Assembly: GCF_002355895.1 (NCBI RefSeq)
Contig: NZ_AP017652.1
Span: 591,001 to 655,000 of the forward strand
DNA: 64,000 nt
Reading direction: 5' to 3'
Origin: Streptococcus sp. NPS 308
GTDB taxonomy: Bacteria > Bacillota > Bacilli > Lactobacillales > Streptococcaceae
In this document: piece by piece, positions 38,478 through 48,264 of the stretch
How positions within the stretch are numbered: the first letter of the stretch is position 1
How the letters are laid out: each line of letters starts with the position of its first letter
The notes under the pieces: generated by a model
Database searches by the model: none
Seen by the model: only the letters and a program-made list of their open reading frames with translations
Told to the model about the DNA's origin: nothing
Program-made: the position numbers and the translations under genes

Positions 38478-39233
38478 ATGCGAACAATTCTCATTACAGG
38501 TGCTAGCGGTGGCTTAGCCCAAGAAATGGTCAAACTTTTGCCAGATGACCAACTCATCTTACTAGGTAGAAATAAGGAAAAACTAGGACAACTCTATGGA
38601 AATCATGCCCATGTGGAATTGATTGAAATCGACATTACCGATGACTCGATCCTAGAGGATCTGGTAACTGACCTCTATCTCCGCTATGGTAAGATTGATG
38701 TCTTGATTAACAATGCTGGTTATGGAATATTTGAAGAATTTGACAAGATTTCTAATCAAGACATTCACCAGATGTTCGAGGTCAATACCTTTGCCCTGAT
38801 GAATCTGTCTCGTCGCCTTGCGGAGCGCATGAAGGAAAGTCGAAAAGGCCATATCATCAATATCGTCAGCATGGCAGGATTGATTGCAACAGCTAAGTCT
38901 AGCCTCTACTCAGCGACCAAGTTTGCGGCTATTGGTTTTTCCAATGCTCTACGCCTCGAACTCATGCCTGATGGAGTCTATGTGACAACAGTCAATACAG
39001 GACCGATTCGTACTGCCTTTTTTGACCAGGCAGACCCAGATGGGACCTACCTCAAGTCGGTTGACCGCTTTCTCTTAGAACCAGATGCAGTGGCTAGAAA
39101 GATTGTCAAAACCATAGGAAAAAACAAACGGGAACTCAATCTCCCAGTTTTGTTGAACCTAGCCCATAAGTTTTATACCCTCTTTCCCAAGCTAGCTGAT
39201 AAGTTGGCAGGGGGAATCTTTAACTATAAGTAA
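38478..39233 (+). CDS. short-chain dehydrogenase/reductase
   Basis: A 251-residue classical SDR. The nucleotide-binding motif is TGASGGLAQEM (near 6-16), NNAGYG lies near residue 80, and the catalytic triad appears as Ser in NIVSMAG, then YSATK. The lack of an arginine after the first glycine leaves the cofactor unclear, and the substrate is unknown. It ends the miaA operon, with a GGAT site 6 bp upstream and a terminator just after the stop. Confidence 0.92.
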   Translation: MRTILITGASGGLAQEMVKLLPDDQLILLGRNKEKLGQLYGNHAHVELIEIDITDDSILEDLVTDLYLRYGKIDVLINNAGYGIFEEFDKISNQDIHQMFEVNTFALMNLSRRLAERMKESRKGHIINIVSMAGLIATAKSSLYSATKFAAIGFSNALRLELMPDGVYVTTVNTGPIRTAFFDQADPDGTYLKSVDRFLLEPDAVARKIVKTIGKNKRELNLPVLLNLAHKFYTLFPKLADKLAGGIFNYK

Positions 39234-39237
39234 AAGG

Positions 39238-39263
39238 AGTTCCTTTTGTAAGGAACTTTTTTA
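39238..39263 (+). terminator. terminator after the miaA-SDR operon
   Basis: An 8-bp perfect stem (39238-39245 with 39250-39257) and a run of six Ts. Confidence 0.85.
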
Positions 39264-39386
39264 TGATATTTTACTGAGTGACAAGAAATGTTTGTTTTTT
39301 TGTTCTAAATCTACATTCACATTTTTTGAATCTTCTACAAATTTTAGAAAAAACAATCAAAAATATGATTTTTTGTGTTTAGGGTA

Positions 39387-39415
39387 TTGAAATTTCCTAT
39401 ATTATTTTATAAAAT
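39387..39415 (+). promoter_or_regulatory. bgaA promoter
   Basis: -35 TTGAAA (39387-39392), 17-bp spacer, -10 TAAAAT (39410-39415), start predicted near 39422. Confidence 0.65.
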
Positions 39416-39436
39416 AAGGATAAAAGGCTATAAAAA

Positions 39437-39472
39437 AGTAATGCGCTTGCAAAGAAATGGAAGCGGTTACTA
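39437..39472 (+). promoter_or_regulatory. two cre-like sites (CcpA) in the bgaA leader
   Basis: Positions 39457-39472 match the CcpA cre consensus WTGNAARCGNWWWCAW at all but one position. A second, reversed half-site (TTGCAAGCG on the minus strand) lies at 39437-39452. Both are downstream of the predicted start, where CcpA would act as a roadblock. Confidence 0.65.
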
Positions 39473-39484
39473 AAGGAGGATTTT

Positions 39485-42400
39485 ATGGAAAAAGGCTTTT
39501 GGAATCGTAAAAGAGTATACAGTATTCGTAAGTTTGCTGTAGGAGCTTGCTCTGTCATGATTGGAACCTGTGCTTTTCTATTTGGAGGAAGTGTTGTTGG
39601 AGAATCACCAGTTTTTGCCGATGAAACTCCTATTGCGCACACTGTAGAACAAGCAAAAGAGGAAAGTCCAGCAGTGGAGGAAAAACAGGATCAAGCAGTA
39701 GTAGAGAATAACGAGGCTGTAAGTGTCGATCAAGGTCAAGCTGCTCAAATTGAAGAAAGCAAACTAGAGAAGAAAGAAGATGAACCTGTAGCTCCGAAAG
39801 AGGAGAAAGCGTCACTAAAACCTGAAGAAACAGCTCCAAAGGTAGAATCTCAAGCTTCAAGTCAAGAAAAACCTATTAAGGAAGATTTGAAAGCTGCGAC
39901 AAATGAAGAAGTAAATCAAATGATTGAAGACAGAAAAGTGAATTTTAATCAAAATTGGCACTTTAAACTCAATGCGAACTCTAAAGAAGCTGTGAAACCA
40001 GATGCAGATGTTTCGTCATGGAAAAAATTGGATCTACCACACGACTGGAGTATCTTTAACGATTTTGACCATCAATCACCTGCCCAAAACGAAGGTGGAC
40101 AGCTCAATGGTGGTGAAGCTTGGTATCGTAAGACTTTTAAACTTGATGAAAAAGATCTCAAGAAGAATGTTCGTGTGACCTTTGATGGTGTCTACATGGA
40201 TTCTCAAGTCTTTGTCAATGGCCAGTTAGTGGGACATTATCCAAACGGTTATAACCAGTTCTCATACGATATTACCAAATACCTCCACAAAGATGGTCGT
40301 GAGAATGTGATTGCTGTCCATGCAATCAACAAACAACCAAGTAGCCGTTGGTATTCAGGTAGCGGTATCTACCGTGATGTGACCTTGCAAGTGACAGATA
40401 AGGTTCATGTTGAGAAAAATGGTACAACCATCTTAACGCCAAAACTAGAACAACAGCAACATGGCAAGGTTGAAACACATGTGACCAGCAAAATCGTCAA
40501 TACAGACGATAAAGACCATGAACTTGTAGCAGAGTATCAAATCGTTGAACGTGGTGGTCAGGCTGTAACAGGCTTGGTTCGTACAGCGAGTCGTACCTTG
40601 AAAGCACATGAATCAACAAGCCTAGATGCGATTTTAGAAGTTGAAAGACCAAAACTCTGGACAGTTTTAAATGATAAACCTGCCTTGTACGAATTGATTA
40701 CGCGTGTTTACCGTGATGGTCAGTTGGTGGATGCTAAGAAGGATCTGTTTGGTTACCGTTACTATCACTGGACTCCAAATGAAGGTTTCTCTTTGAATGG
40801 TGAACGCATTAAATTCCATGGAGTTTCCTTGCACCATGACCACGGAGCACTTGGAGCAGAAGAAAACTATAAGGCAGAATACCGTCGTCTCAAACAAATG
40901 AAGGAGATGGGGGTCAACTCCATCCGTACAACCCACAACCCTGCTAGTGAGCAAACCTTGCAAATCGCTGCAGAACTTGGTTTGCTGGTTCAGGAAGAGG
41001 CCTTTGATACTTGGTATGGTGGAAAGAAACCTTATGACTATGGTCGTTTCTTTGAAAAAGATGCCACTCACCCAGAAGCTCGAAAAGGCGAAAAATGGTC
41101 TGATTTTGACCTACGTACCATGGTCGAAAGAGGCAAGAACAACCCAGCTATCTTCATGTGGTCGATTGGTAATGAAATCGGTGAAGCTAATGGGGATGCC
41201 CACTCTCTAGCAACTGTTAAACGTTTGGTCAAAGTTATCAAGGATGTTGATAAGACTCGTTACGTTACCATGGGTGCAGATAAGTTCCGTTTCGGTAATG
41301 GTAGTGGTGGACATGAGAAAATTGCTGATGAACTGGATGCGGTTGGATTCAACTATTCTGAAGACAACTACAAAGCTCTTCGTGCAAAACATCCTAACTG
41401 GTTGATTTACGGTTCTGAGACATCTTCAGCTACCCGTACACGTGGAAGTTACTATCGCCCTGAACAGGAATTGAAACATAGTAACGGACCTGAGCGTCAT
41501 TACGAACAGTCTGATTATGGAAATGACCGTGTTGGTTGGGGTAAAACTGCAACCGCTTCATGGACTTTTGACCGTGACAATGCTGGTTACGCAGGACAAT
41601 TTATCTGGACTGGTACAGACTATATCGGGGAGCCTACACCATGGCACAACCAAAACCATACACCAGTTAAGAGTTCTTACTTTGGTATTGTTGATACAGC
41701 TGGTATTCCAAAACATGACTTCTACCTCTACCAAAGCCAATGGGTTTCTGTTAAGAAGAAACCAATGGTTCACCTTCTTCCTCACTGGAACTGGGAGAAT
41801 AGAGACTTGGCCTCTAAAGTAGAAGATGCACAAGGAAAGATTCCAGTTCGCGCTTACTCTAATGCTGCAAGTGTTGAATTGTTCTTGAACGGTCAATCTC
41901 TCGGAGTTAAGACCTTCAACAAAAAACAAACTAGCGATGGACGCACTTACCAAGAAGGTGCCAATGCCAAGGAACTCTACCTTGAGTGGAAGGTTGCTTA
42001 CCAACCAGGTACTTTAGAAGCAGTAGCTCGTGATGAAGCTGGTAAAGAAATTGCACGTGATAAGATCACTACTGCAGGCCAACCAGCAGGTGTTCGCCTC
42101 GTCAAGGAAGAGCATGCAATCGCAGCAGATGGAAAAGACTTGACCTACATCTACTACGAAATCGTAGACAGTGAAGGAAATGTGGTACCAACTGCCAATA
42201 AATTGGTTCGTTTCCAATTGCATGGACAAGGTCAACTGGTCGGTGTCGATAATGGGGAACAAGCCAGTCGTGAACGTTATAAGGCACAAGCAGATGGTTC
42301 TTGGATTCGCAGAGCCTTTAACGGTAAAGGGGTTGCCATTGTTAAATCAACTGAGCAAGCAGGCAAATTCACGCTAACAGCCCATTCAGATCTCTTGAAA

Positions 42401-45400
42401 TCGGACCAAGTCACCGTCTTTACTGGTAAGAAAGAAGGACAAGAAAAGACTGTTTTAGGTACAGAGGTGCCAAAAGTACGTACTGTTATTGAGAAAGAGC
42501 CAAAAATGCCGAAGACAGTCGGTTTTATCTACAGTGATGGCAGTCGTGAAAAACGTCCAGTAACTTGGTCTTCAGTTGATGTGAGCCAAGCAGGAGTTGT
42601 GACTGTTAAAGGTATGGCAGACGGACGCGAAGTTGAGGCCCGTGTCGAAATTCTAGCAATTGCAAATGAGCTTCCAACTGTTAAGCGTGTTGCTCCAGGA
42701 ACAGACTTGAGCGCTGTTGACAAATACGTTTCTATTGCTGTAACGGATGGAAGCGTTCAAGAATACGAAGTTGATAAGTGGGAGATTGCGGAAACAGATA
42801 AAGCTAAACTGTCAGTTGCAGGATCACGTATTCCAATGACTGGCCAACTGGGTGGTGAGACTATTCACGCTACCCTTGTAGTAGAAGAAGGTGAGGCTGC
42901 GGCACCTGCAGTACCAACTGTAACGGTTGGTGGTGAAGCTGTCACTGGTCTTACTACTCAAAATCCAATGCAATATCGAACTCTTGCTTACGGTGCATCC
43001 TTGCCAGAAGTTGTAGCAAGTGCTGAAAATGCGGATGTTACTGTAGTCCAAGCAAGTGCAGCAAACGGCATGCGCGCAAGCATCTATGTTCAACCAAAAG
43101 ATGGTGGCCCTCTTCAAACCTATGCAATTCAATTCCTTGAAGAAGCACCAAAAATTGACCACTTGAGCCTACAAGTAGAGCAAGCTAACGCACTTAAAGA
43201 AGACCAAACAGTGAAATTGTCCGTCCTCGCTCACTATCAAGACGGAACACAAGCAGTTTTACCAGCTGATAAAGTAACCTTCTCTACAAGTGGTGAAGGG
43301 GAAGTCGCAGTTCGTAAAGGAATGCTTGAGTTACATAAGCCTGGAGCAGTCACTCTGAAAGCGGAATATGAGGGAGCTAAAGGCCAAGTTGAACTCACTA
43401 TCCAAGCCAATACTGAGACGAAGGTTGCGCAATCTATCCGTCCAGTAAATGTAGTGACAGACTTGCATCAAGAACCTACTCTTCCAACAACAGTAACTGT
43501 TGAGTATGACAAAGGTTTCCCTAAAACTCATAAAGTCATTTGGCAAGCTATTCCGAAAGAAAAACTAGACTCCTATCAAACCTTTGAAGTACTAGGTAAA
43601 GTTGAAGGGATTGACCTTGAAGCGCGTGCTAAAGTCTCTGTAGAAGGTATTGTTTCTGTTGAAGAAGTCAGTGTGACAACACCAATCGCTGAAGCACCAC
43701 AATTACCAGAAAGTGTTCGTACCTACGATTCAAATGGTCACGTTTCATCAGCTAAGGTTACTTGGGATACGATTCGTTCAGAGCAATACGCCAAGGAAGG
43801 TGTCTTTACAGTTAATGGTCGCCTAGAAGGTACGCAATTAACTACCAAACTTCATGTTCGTGTGTCTGCTCAAACTGAGCAAGGAGCAAATATTTCTGAC
43901 CAATGGACCGGTTCAGAATTGCCACTTGCCTTTGCTTCAGACTCAAATCCAAGCGACCCTGTTTCAAATGTCAACGATAAATTGATTTCCTTTAATGACC
44001 GACCAGCCAACCGTTGGACAAACTGGAATCGTACTAATCCAGAAGCTTCAGTCGGTGTCCTATTCGGAGATTCAGGTATCTTGAGCAAACGTTCTGTTGA
44101 TAATCTAAGTGTCGGATTCCACGAAGACCACGGAGTTGGTGTACCTAAGTCTTATGTGATTGAGTATTATGTTGGTAAGACTGTTCCAACAGCTCCTAAA
44201 AATCCTAGCTTTGTAGGTGAGGAAAACCATGTCTTTAACGATCCTGCAAACTGGAAAGAGGTAAGCAATCTCAAAGCACCAGCTCAATTAAAAGCTGGAG
44301 AAATGAATCATTTCAGTTTTGATAAAGTTGATACCTATGCGGTTCGCATTCGTATGGTTCGACTTGATAGCAAGAAAGGAACATCTATCACAGAGGTACA
44401 AATCTTTGCGAAACAAGTTGCGGCAGCCAAACAAGGACAAACGAGAATCCAAGTTGACGGTAAAGAATTAGCAAACTTCAACCCTGATTTGACAGACTAC
44501 TATCTTGAGTCTGTAGATGGAAAAGTTCCTACAGTAACAGCAAGTGTTAGCAACAATGGTCTTGCGACGGTTGTTCCAAGCGTTCGTGAAGGTGAGCCAG
44601 TTCGTGTCATCGCGAAAGCTGAAAATGGTGACATCTTAGGAGAATACCGTCTACATTTCACTAAGGACAAAGACTTACTTTCTCGTAAACCTCTTGCTGC
44701 GGTTAAACAAGCACGTTTGGTACAAGTAGGTCAACCACTTGAATTGCCAACTAAGGTTCCGGTTTACTTCACAGGTAAAGACGGCTATGAAACAAAAGAC
44801 TTGGCAGTTGAATGGGAAGAAGTTCCAGCAGAAAATCTGACAAAAGCAGGTCAATTTACTGTTCGAGGTCGTGTCCTTGGTAGTGACCTCGTTGCGGAAT
44901 TCTCTGTACGAGTGACAGACAAACTTGGTGAGGCCCTCTCAGAAAACCCTAACTATGATGAAAATAGTAACCAAGCCTTTGCCTCAGCAACTAATGATAT
45001 TGACGACAGTTCTCATGACCGTGTTGACTATATCAATGATAGAGATCATTCTGAAAATCGTCGTTGGACAAACTGGTCTCCAACACCATCTTCTAATCCA
45101 GAAGTATCAGCGGGTGTGATCTTCCGTGAAAATGGTAAGATTGTAGAACGGACTGTTGCTCAAGCTAAACTTCACTTCTTTGCAGATAGTGGTACGGATG
45201 CACCATCTAAACTCGTTTTAGAACGCTATGTCGGTCCAGAGTTTGAAGTGCCAACCTACTATTCAAACTACCAAGCCTACGACGCAGACCATCCATTCAA
45301 CAATCCAGAAAATTGGGAAGCTGTTCCTTATCGTGCGGATAAAGACATTGAAGCCGGTGATGAAATTAACGTTACCTTTAAAGCTGTCAAAGCCAAAGCC

Positions 45401-46723
45401 ATGAGATGGCGTATGGAGCGCAAAGCGGATAAGAAGGGTGTTGCGATAATTGAGATGACCTTCCTTGCTCCAAGCGAATTGCCTCAAGAAAGCACTCAAT
45501 CGAAGATTCTTGTAGATGGAAAAGAACTTCCTGATTTCGCTGAAAACCGTCAAGACTATCAAGTAACTTATAGCGGACAACGTCCAAAAGTTTCAGTTGA
45601 GGAAACAGACCAAGTGGCTTCAACAGTTGTAGATAGCGGAGACGATAGCCTTCCAGTACTTGTTCGTCTTGTTTCAGAAAGTGGAAAACAAGTCAAGGAA
45701 TACCGTATCCAGTTGACCAAGGAAAAACCAGTTTCTGAGAAGACAGTTGCTGCTGTACAAGAAGAACTTCCAAAACTCGAATTTGTTGAAAACGATTTGG
45801 CCTACAAGACAGTTGAGAAAAAGGATTCAACGCTGTATCTAGGAGAAACTCGTGTAGAACAAGAAGGAAAAGTTGGTAAAGAACGTATCTTTTCAGCGAT
45901 TAATCCTGATGGAAGTAAAGAAGAAAAACTTCGGGAAGTGGTAGAGGCTCCGACAGACCGCATCGTCTTGGTCGGAACAAAACCAGGAACCTCTCTTCCA
46001 GAAGACGAAGTGAAGAACCTAGTCCTTAACAGACCAGAACTTGTAGTTGAAGAAGAAACCATCGACTTCAAGGTTCAGGAGCGTAAGTCTGATAAGTTGT
46101 ACCTAGGAGAAACTCGTGTTGTCCAAGAAGGTCAAAAAGGTATCCGTCTTCACTTGATTGAAGTGGAAAATGGAAAACGTCAGCTTAAAGAAACTTACGA
46201 TAAAGTCGCTGTTCAAGATCGTATAGTAGAAGTTGGTACTAAACCAGGAACTTCTCTTCCAGAAGACGAAGTTAAGAACCTCGTTCTTAATCTTCCTGAG
46301 CTTATCTCAGAAGAAGAAATCATTGATTTCAAAGTTCAGGAACAAAAGAATGACAAACTTCCAGCAGGTCAAACTCGCATCCTTCAAGAAGGAAGACAAG
46401 GTATCCGTGTTCACTTAATCGAAGTTGAAAATGGCAAGCGAACTGAAAAAGATAGCTATGATAAAGTTATAGCTCAGGATCGCATCATCGAAGTCGGTAC
46501 AGCTGGTGAAACGACCAAACCAGTACCTCAAGAAATTACAAAACCACAAGTATCAGAAAAAGCAGATACAAAAGAAATTGCTTCAAGTAAAGCTAATCAA
46601 GCTCAAAAAGAGCAGTTGCCAAATACAGGAAGTGCTGCAAGCCAAGTAGCAGTAGCAGCAGGTTTAGCTCTTCTCGGTTTGGGTGCAGGCTTAGTCGCCA
46701 CTAAAGGCAAAAAAGAAGATTAG
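39485..46723 (+). CDS. bgaA: cell-wall-anchored beta-galactosidase/adhesin (BgaA-like)
   Basis: A 2412-residue surface glycoside hydrolase (GH2) that removes terminal galactose from host glycans. The YSIRK signal reads YSIRKFAVGACSVMIGTCAFL; an acidic spacer follows to about residue 140. The GH2 catalytic part has acid/base Glu564 in IGNEIGEA and nucleophile Glu645 in YGSETSSATRT, the numbering known for pneumococcal BgaA. Bacterial Ig-like repeats follow, then two related modules (about 1460-1640 and 1815-2000, containing RWTNWNRT and RWTNWSPT) corresponding to the CBM71 galactose-binding modules. Three G5-type repeats precede LPNTG and the wall anchor. Length exceeds the ~2230 residues of pneumococcal strains. 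Confidence 0.96.
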   Translation: MEKGFWNRKRVYSIRKFAVGACSVMIGTCAFLFGGSVVGESPVFADETPIAHTVEQAKEESPAVEEKQDQAVVENNEAVSVDQGQAAQIEESKLEKKEDEPVAPKEEKASLKPEETAPKVESQASSQEKPIKEDLKAATNEEVNQMIEDRKVNFNQNWHFKLNANSKEAVKPDADVSSWKKLDLPHDWSIFNDFDHQSPAQNEGGQLNGGEAWYRKTFKLDEKDLKKNVRVTFDGVYMDSQVFVNGQLVGHYPNGYNQFSYDITKYLHKDGRENVIAVHAINKQPSSRWYSGSGIYRDVTLQVTDKVHVEKNGTTILTPKLEQQQHGKVETHVTSKIVNTDDKDHELVAEYQIVERGGQAVTGLVRTASRTLKAHESTSLDAILEVERPKLWTVLNDKPALYELITRVYRDGQLVDAKKDLFGYRYYHWTPNEGFSLNGERIKFHGVSLHHDHGALGAEENYKAEYRRLKQMKEMGVNSIRTTHNPASEQTLQIAAELGLLVQEEAFDTWYGGKKPYDYGRFFEKDATHPEARKGEKWSDFDLRTMVERGKNNPAIFMWSIGNEIGEANGDAHSLATVKRLVKVIKDVDKTRYVTMGADKFRFGNGSGGHEKIADELDAVGFNYSEDNYKALRAKHPNWLIYGSETSSATRTRGSYYRPEQELKHSNGPERHYEQSDYGNDRVGWGKTATASWTFDRDNAGYAGQFIWTGTDYIGEPTPWHNQNHTPVKSSYFGIVDTAGIPKHDFYLYQSQWVSVKKKPMVHLLPHWNWENRDLASKVEDAQGKIPVRAYSNAASVELFLNGQSLGVKTFNKKQTSDGRTYQEGANAKELYLEWKVAYQPGTLEAVARDEAGKEIARDKITTAGQPAGVRLVKEEHAIAADGKDLTYIYYEIVDSEGNVVPTANKLVRFQLHGQGQLVGVDNGEQASRERYKAQADGSWIRRAFNGKGVAIVKSTEQAGKFTLTAHSDLLKSDQVTVFTGKKEGQEKTVLGTEVPKVRTVIEKEPKMPKTVGFIYSDGSREKRPVTWSSVDVSQAGVVTVKGMADGREVEARVEILAIANELPTVKRVAPGTDLSAVDKYVSIAVTDGSVQEYEVDKWEIAETDKAKLSVAGSRIPMTGQLGGETIHATLVVEEGEAAAPAVPTVTVGGEAVTGLTTQNPMQYRTLAYGASLPEVVASAENADVTVVQASAANGMRASIYVQPKDGGPLQTYAIQFLEEAPKIDHLSLQVEQANALKEDQTVKLSVLAHYQDGTQAVLPADKVTFSTSGEGEVAVRKGMLELHKPGAVTLKAEYEGAKGQVELTIQANTETKVAQSIRPVNVVTDLHQEPTLPTTVTVEYDKGFPKTHKVIWQAIPKEKLDSYQTFEVLGKVEGIDLEARAKVSVEGIVSVEEVSVTTPIAEAPQLPESVRTYDSNGHVSSAKVTWDTIRSEQYAKEGVFTVNGRLEGTQLTTKLHVRVSAQTEQGANISDQWTGSELPLAFASDSNPSDPVSNVNDKLISFNDRPANRWTNWNRTNPEASVGVLFGDSGILSKRSVDNLSVGFHEDHGVGVPKSYVIEYYVGKTVPTAPKNPSFVGEENHVFNDPANWKEVSNLKAPAQLKAGEMNHFSFDKVDTYAVRIRMVRLDSKKGTSITEVQIFAKQVAAAKQGQTRIQVDGKELANFNPDLTDYYLESVDGKVPTVTASVSNNGLATVVPSVREGEPVRVIAKAENGDILGEYRLHFTKDKDLLSRKPLAAVKQARLVQVGQPLELPTKVPVYFTGKDGYETKDLAVEWEEVPAENLTKAGQFTVRGRVLGSDLVAEFSVRVTDKLGEALSENPNYDENSNQAFASATNDIDDSSHDRVDYINDRDHSENRRWTNWSPTPSSNPEVSAGVIFRENGKIVERTVAQAKLHFFADSGTDAPSKLVLERYVGPEFEVPTYYSNYQAYDADHPFNNPENWEAVPYRADKDIEAGDEINVTFKAVKAKAMRWRMERKADKKGVAIIEMTFLAPSELPQESTQSKILVDGKELPDFAENRQDYQVTYSGQRPKVSVEETDQVASTVVDSGDDSLPVLVRLVSESGKQVKEYRIQLTKEKPVSEKTVAAVQEELPKLEFVENDLAYKTVEKKDSTLYLGETRVEQEGKVGKERIFSAINPDGSKEEKLREVVEAPTDRIVLVGTKPGTSLPEDEVKNLVLNRPELVVEEETIDFKVQERKSDKLYLGETRVVQEGQKGIRLHLIEVENGKRQLKETYDKVAVQDRIVEVGTKPGTSLPEDEVKNLVLNLPELISEEEIIDFKVQEQKNDKLPAGQTRILQEGRQGIRVHLIEVENGKRTEKDSYDKVIAQDRIIEVGTAGETTKPVPQEITKPQVSEKADTKEIASSKANQAQKEQLPNTGSAASQVAVAAGLALLGLGAGLVATKGKKED

Positions 46724-46776
46724 AGTTTAGTATTTTCAGGCTGTAGAATGCCTTATAGCTTAAAAGAGGCTGTGAC

Positions 46777-46807
46777 AAAAAGACCAGAGGCTTCCTCTGG
46801 TCTTTTT
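46777..46807 (+). terminator. terminator after bgaA
   Basis: A perfect 14-bp stem (46777-46790 with 46794-46807) rich in A on the left and T on the right. Confidence 0.85.
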
Positions 46808-46856
46808 AAGTATAGGAGTAAAAGAAAAACCCGGTAATTAAATACAGGGTTAGTGA

Positions 46857-47210
46857 TCATTTTACCATCATCAATTCGACAATCATAGCTATGTAGATAA
46901 TCAGGGTAAGGAGAAAACCAGCTCTCCAGAAGAATTTGATAAATTTAGGGTAGTAAAAACTTCTTTTTTTGAGGAGAAAAAAGATAACTAGGAGGATTGC
47001 TAGGAGAGAAAGGGTAACACCAAGTCGCGGTAGAAAGTTGTGGGTAAAGGCTTTAGCAGTGATAAGGTAGTACTCGAATACCAAAAGTGGAAAAGCTAAA
47101 TCCGCGAAATTAAATCCTATTTTCCTAAGTCCGAAAAGCTTGGTGACAATAAAGCAAACTACCAAGGTTAAAATCAATAATAAAATAGATGCTATTTTCA
47201 TTAAAATCAT
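46857..47210 (-). CDS. DUF3397 family membrane protein
   Basis: A small membrane protein of about 117 residues with four predicted helices and a short basic loop (LLKKRSFYYPKFIKFF) near the middle. It matches the Firmicutes DUF3397 family, whose role is unknown. Starts at 47216, 47210 and 47201 are possible; I chose 47210 because the extended -10 TGATACAAT (47217-47225 on the minus strand) predicts a transcript starting exactly at that ATG. It is divergent from the radical-SAM gene, and the 106-bp gap contains both promoters. Confidence 0.8.
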   Translation of the reverse strand: MILMKIASILLLILTLVVCFIVTKLFGLRKIGFNFADLAFPLLVFEYYLITAKAFTHNFLPRLGVTLSLLAILLVIFFLLKKRSFYYPKFIKFFWRAGFLLTLIIYIAMIVELMMVK

Positions 47211-47216
47211 ACCCAT

Positions 47217-47225
47217 ATTGTATCA
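47217..47225 (-). promoter_or_regulatory. extended -10 of the DUF3397 gene
   Basis: Read on the minus strand, TGATACAAT with the hexamer at 47222-47217. Its predicted +1 is 47210, the A of an in-frame ATG. Confidence 0.55.
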
Positions 47226-47280
47226 TAAAAAATCACTAAAGGAAACGAGAAACAGAGGATTTTATGGCAAAGGCAGGCTT

Positions 47281-47309
47281 TTGAGATTGTTAGTGATTTT
47301 TGTTATAAT
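47281..47309 (+). promoter_or_regulatory. radical-SAM gene promoter, near-leaderless
   Basis: -35 TTGAGA (47281-47286), 17-bp spacer, extended -10 TGTTATAAT (hexamer 47304-47309). The +1 is expected at about 47316, one base before ATG 47317. An ATG at 47308 lies inside the -10 box and so cannot be the start. Confidence 0.65.
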
Positions 47310-47316
47310 GAAGGTT

Positions 47317-48264
47317 ATGAAATCTTATAATACCTTGAATGATTATTATCGAAAACTTTTTGGAGAAAAGACTTTTAAAGTTCCTATTGACGCAGGGTTT
47401 GACTGTCCAAATCGGGATGGAACTGTGGCTCATGGGGGCTGTACCTTTTGTACGGTTTCGGGTTCTGGAGATGCCATTGTAGCACCAGATGCCCCTATCC
47501 GTGAGCAATTTTATAAGGAAATCGACTTTATGCACCGCAAGTGGCCGGATGTTAAAAAGTATCTGGTTTATTTTCAAAACTTTACCAATACCCATGAAAA
47601 GGTGGAAGTGATTCGGGAGCGTTATGAACAAGCCATCAACGAACCTGGTGTAGTGGGAATCAATATCGGAACGCGGCCAGACTGTTTACCCAATGAAACC
47701 ATCGAATATTTGGCTGAGTTGTCAGAACGAATGCATGTGACGGTGGAATTAGGCTTACAGACTACATATGAGACAACCTCTGACTTGATTAACCGTGCCC
47801 ATTCTTATAAATTGTATGTAGAAACAGTCAAACGCTTGAGGAAATATCCTAAGATTGAGATTGTTTCCCATCTGATCAACGGACTGCCTGGGGAAACTCA
47901 TGAGATGATGGTCGAAAATGTTCGCCGTTGTGTCACCGATAATGATATTCAAGGAATTAAACTGCACTTGCTTCACCTCATGACCAATACACGGATGCAA
48001 AGAGATTACCACGAAGGACGCTTGCAACTAATGAGTCAGGACGAATATGTCAAGGTCATTTGTGATCAGCTAGAAATCATTCCCAAGCATATCGTTATTC
48101 ATCGGATCACAGGAGATGCACCTAGAGATATGTTGATTGGCCCCATGTGGAGCCTCAATAAATGGGAAGTGCTAAATGCTATTGAAACTGAGATGAGACG
48201 TCGAGGAAGTGTTCAAGGATGCAAGGTTGTAAAACAGGAGTTTGGAAATGAAAAGACCACTTGA
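47317..48264 (+). CDS. radical SAM protein, TIGR01212 family (YtqA-like)
   Basis: A radical-SAM enzyme of 315 residues. Its CxxxCxxC-type cluster region lies at the N-terminus, reading FDCPNRDG, then GGCTFCTVSG, and GINIGTRPDCLPNE and VELGLQTTYE are family motifs. It resembles the YtqA group paired with the YtqB/MnmM methyltransferase, consistent with tRNA wobble-uridine modification, though its reaction is not defined. The start at 47317 fits the promoter; an upstream ORF start at 47140 overlaps the divergent gene and is rejected. It overlaps the next gene by 17 bp. Confidence 0.9.
   Translation: MKSYNTLNDYYRKLFGEKTFKVPIDAGFDCPNRDGTVAHGGCTFCTVSGSGDAIVAPDAPIREQFYKEIDFMHRKWPDVKKYLVYFQNFTNTHEKVEVIRERYEQAINEPGVVGINIGTRPDCLPNETIEYLAELSERMHVTVELGLQTTYETTSDLINRAHSYKLYVETVKRLRKYPKIEIVSHLINGLPGETHEMMVENVRRCVTDNDIQGIKLHLLHLMTNTRMQRDYHEGRLQLMSQDEYVKVICDQLEIIPKHIVIHRITGDAPRDMLIGPMWSLNKWEVLNAIETEMRRRGSVQGCKVVKQEFGNEKTT

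Noticed and set aside
47140..47316. N-terminal extension of the radical-SAM protein back to 47140
   Set aside because: It would overlap the divergent gene and both promoters, and homologues begin near MKSYNTL.
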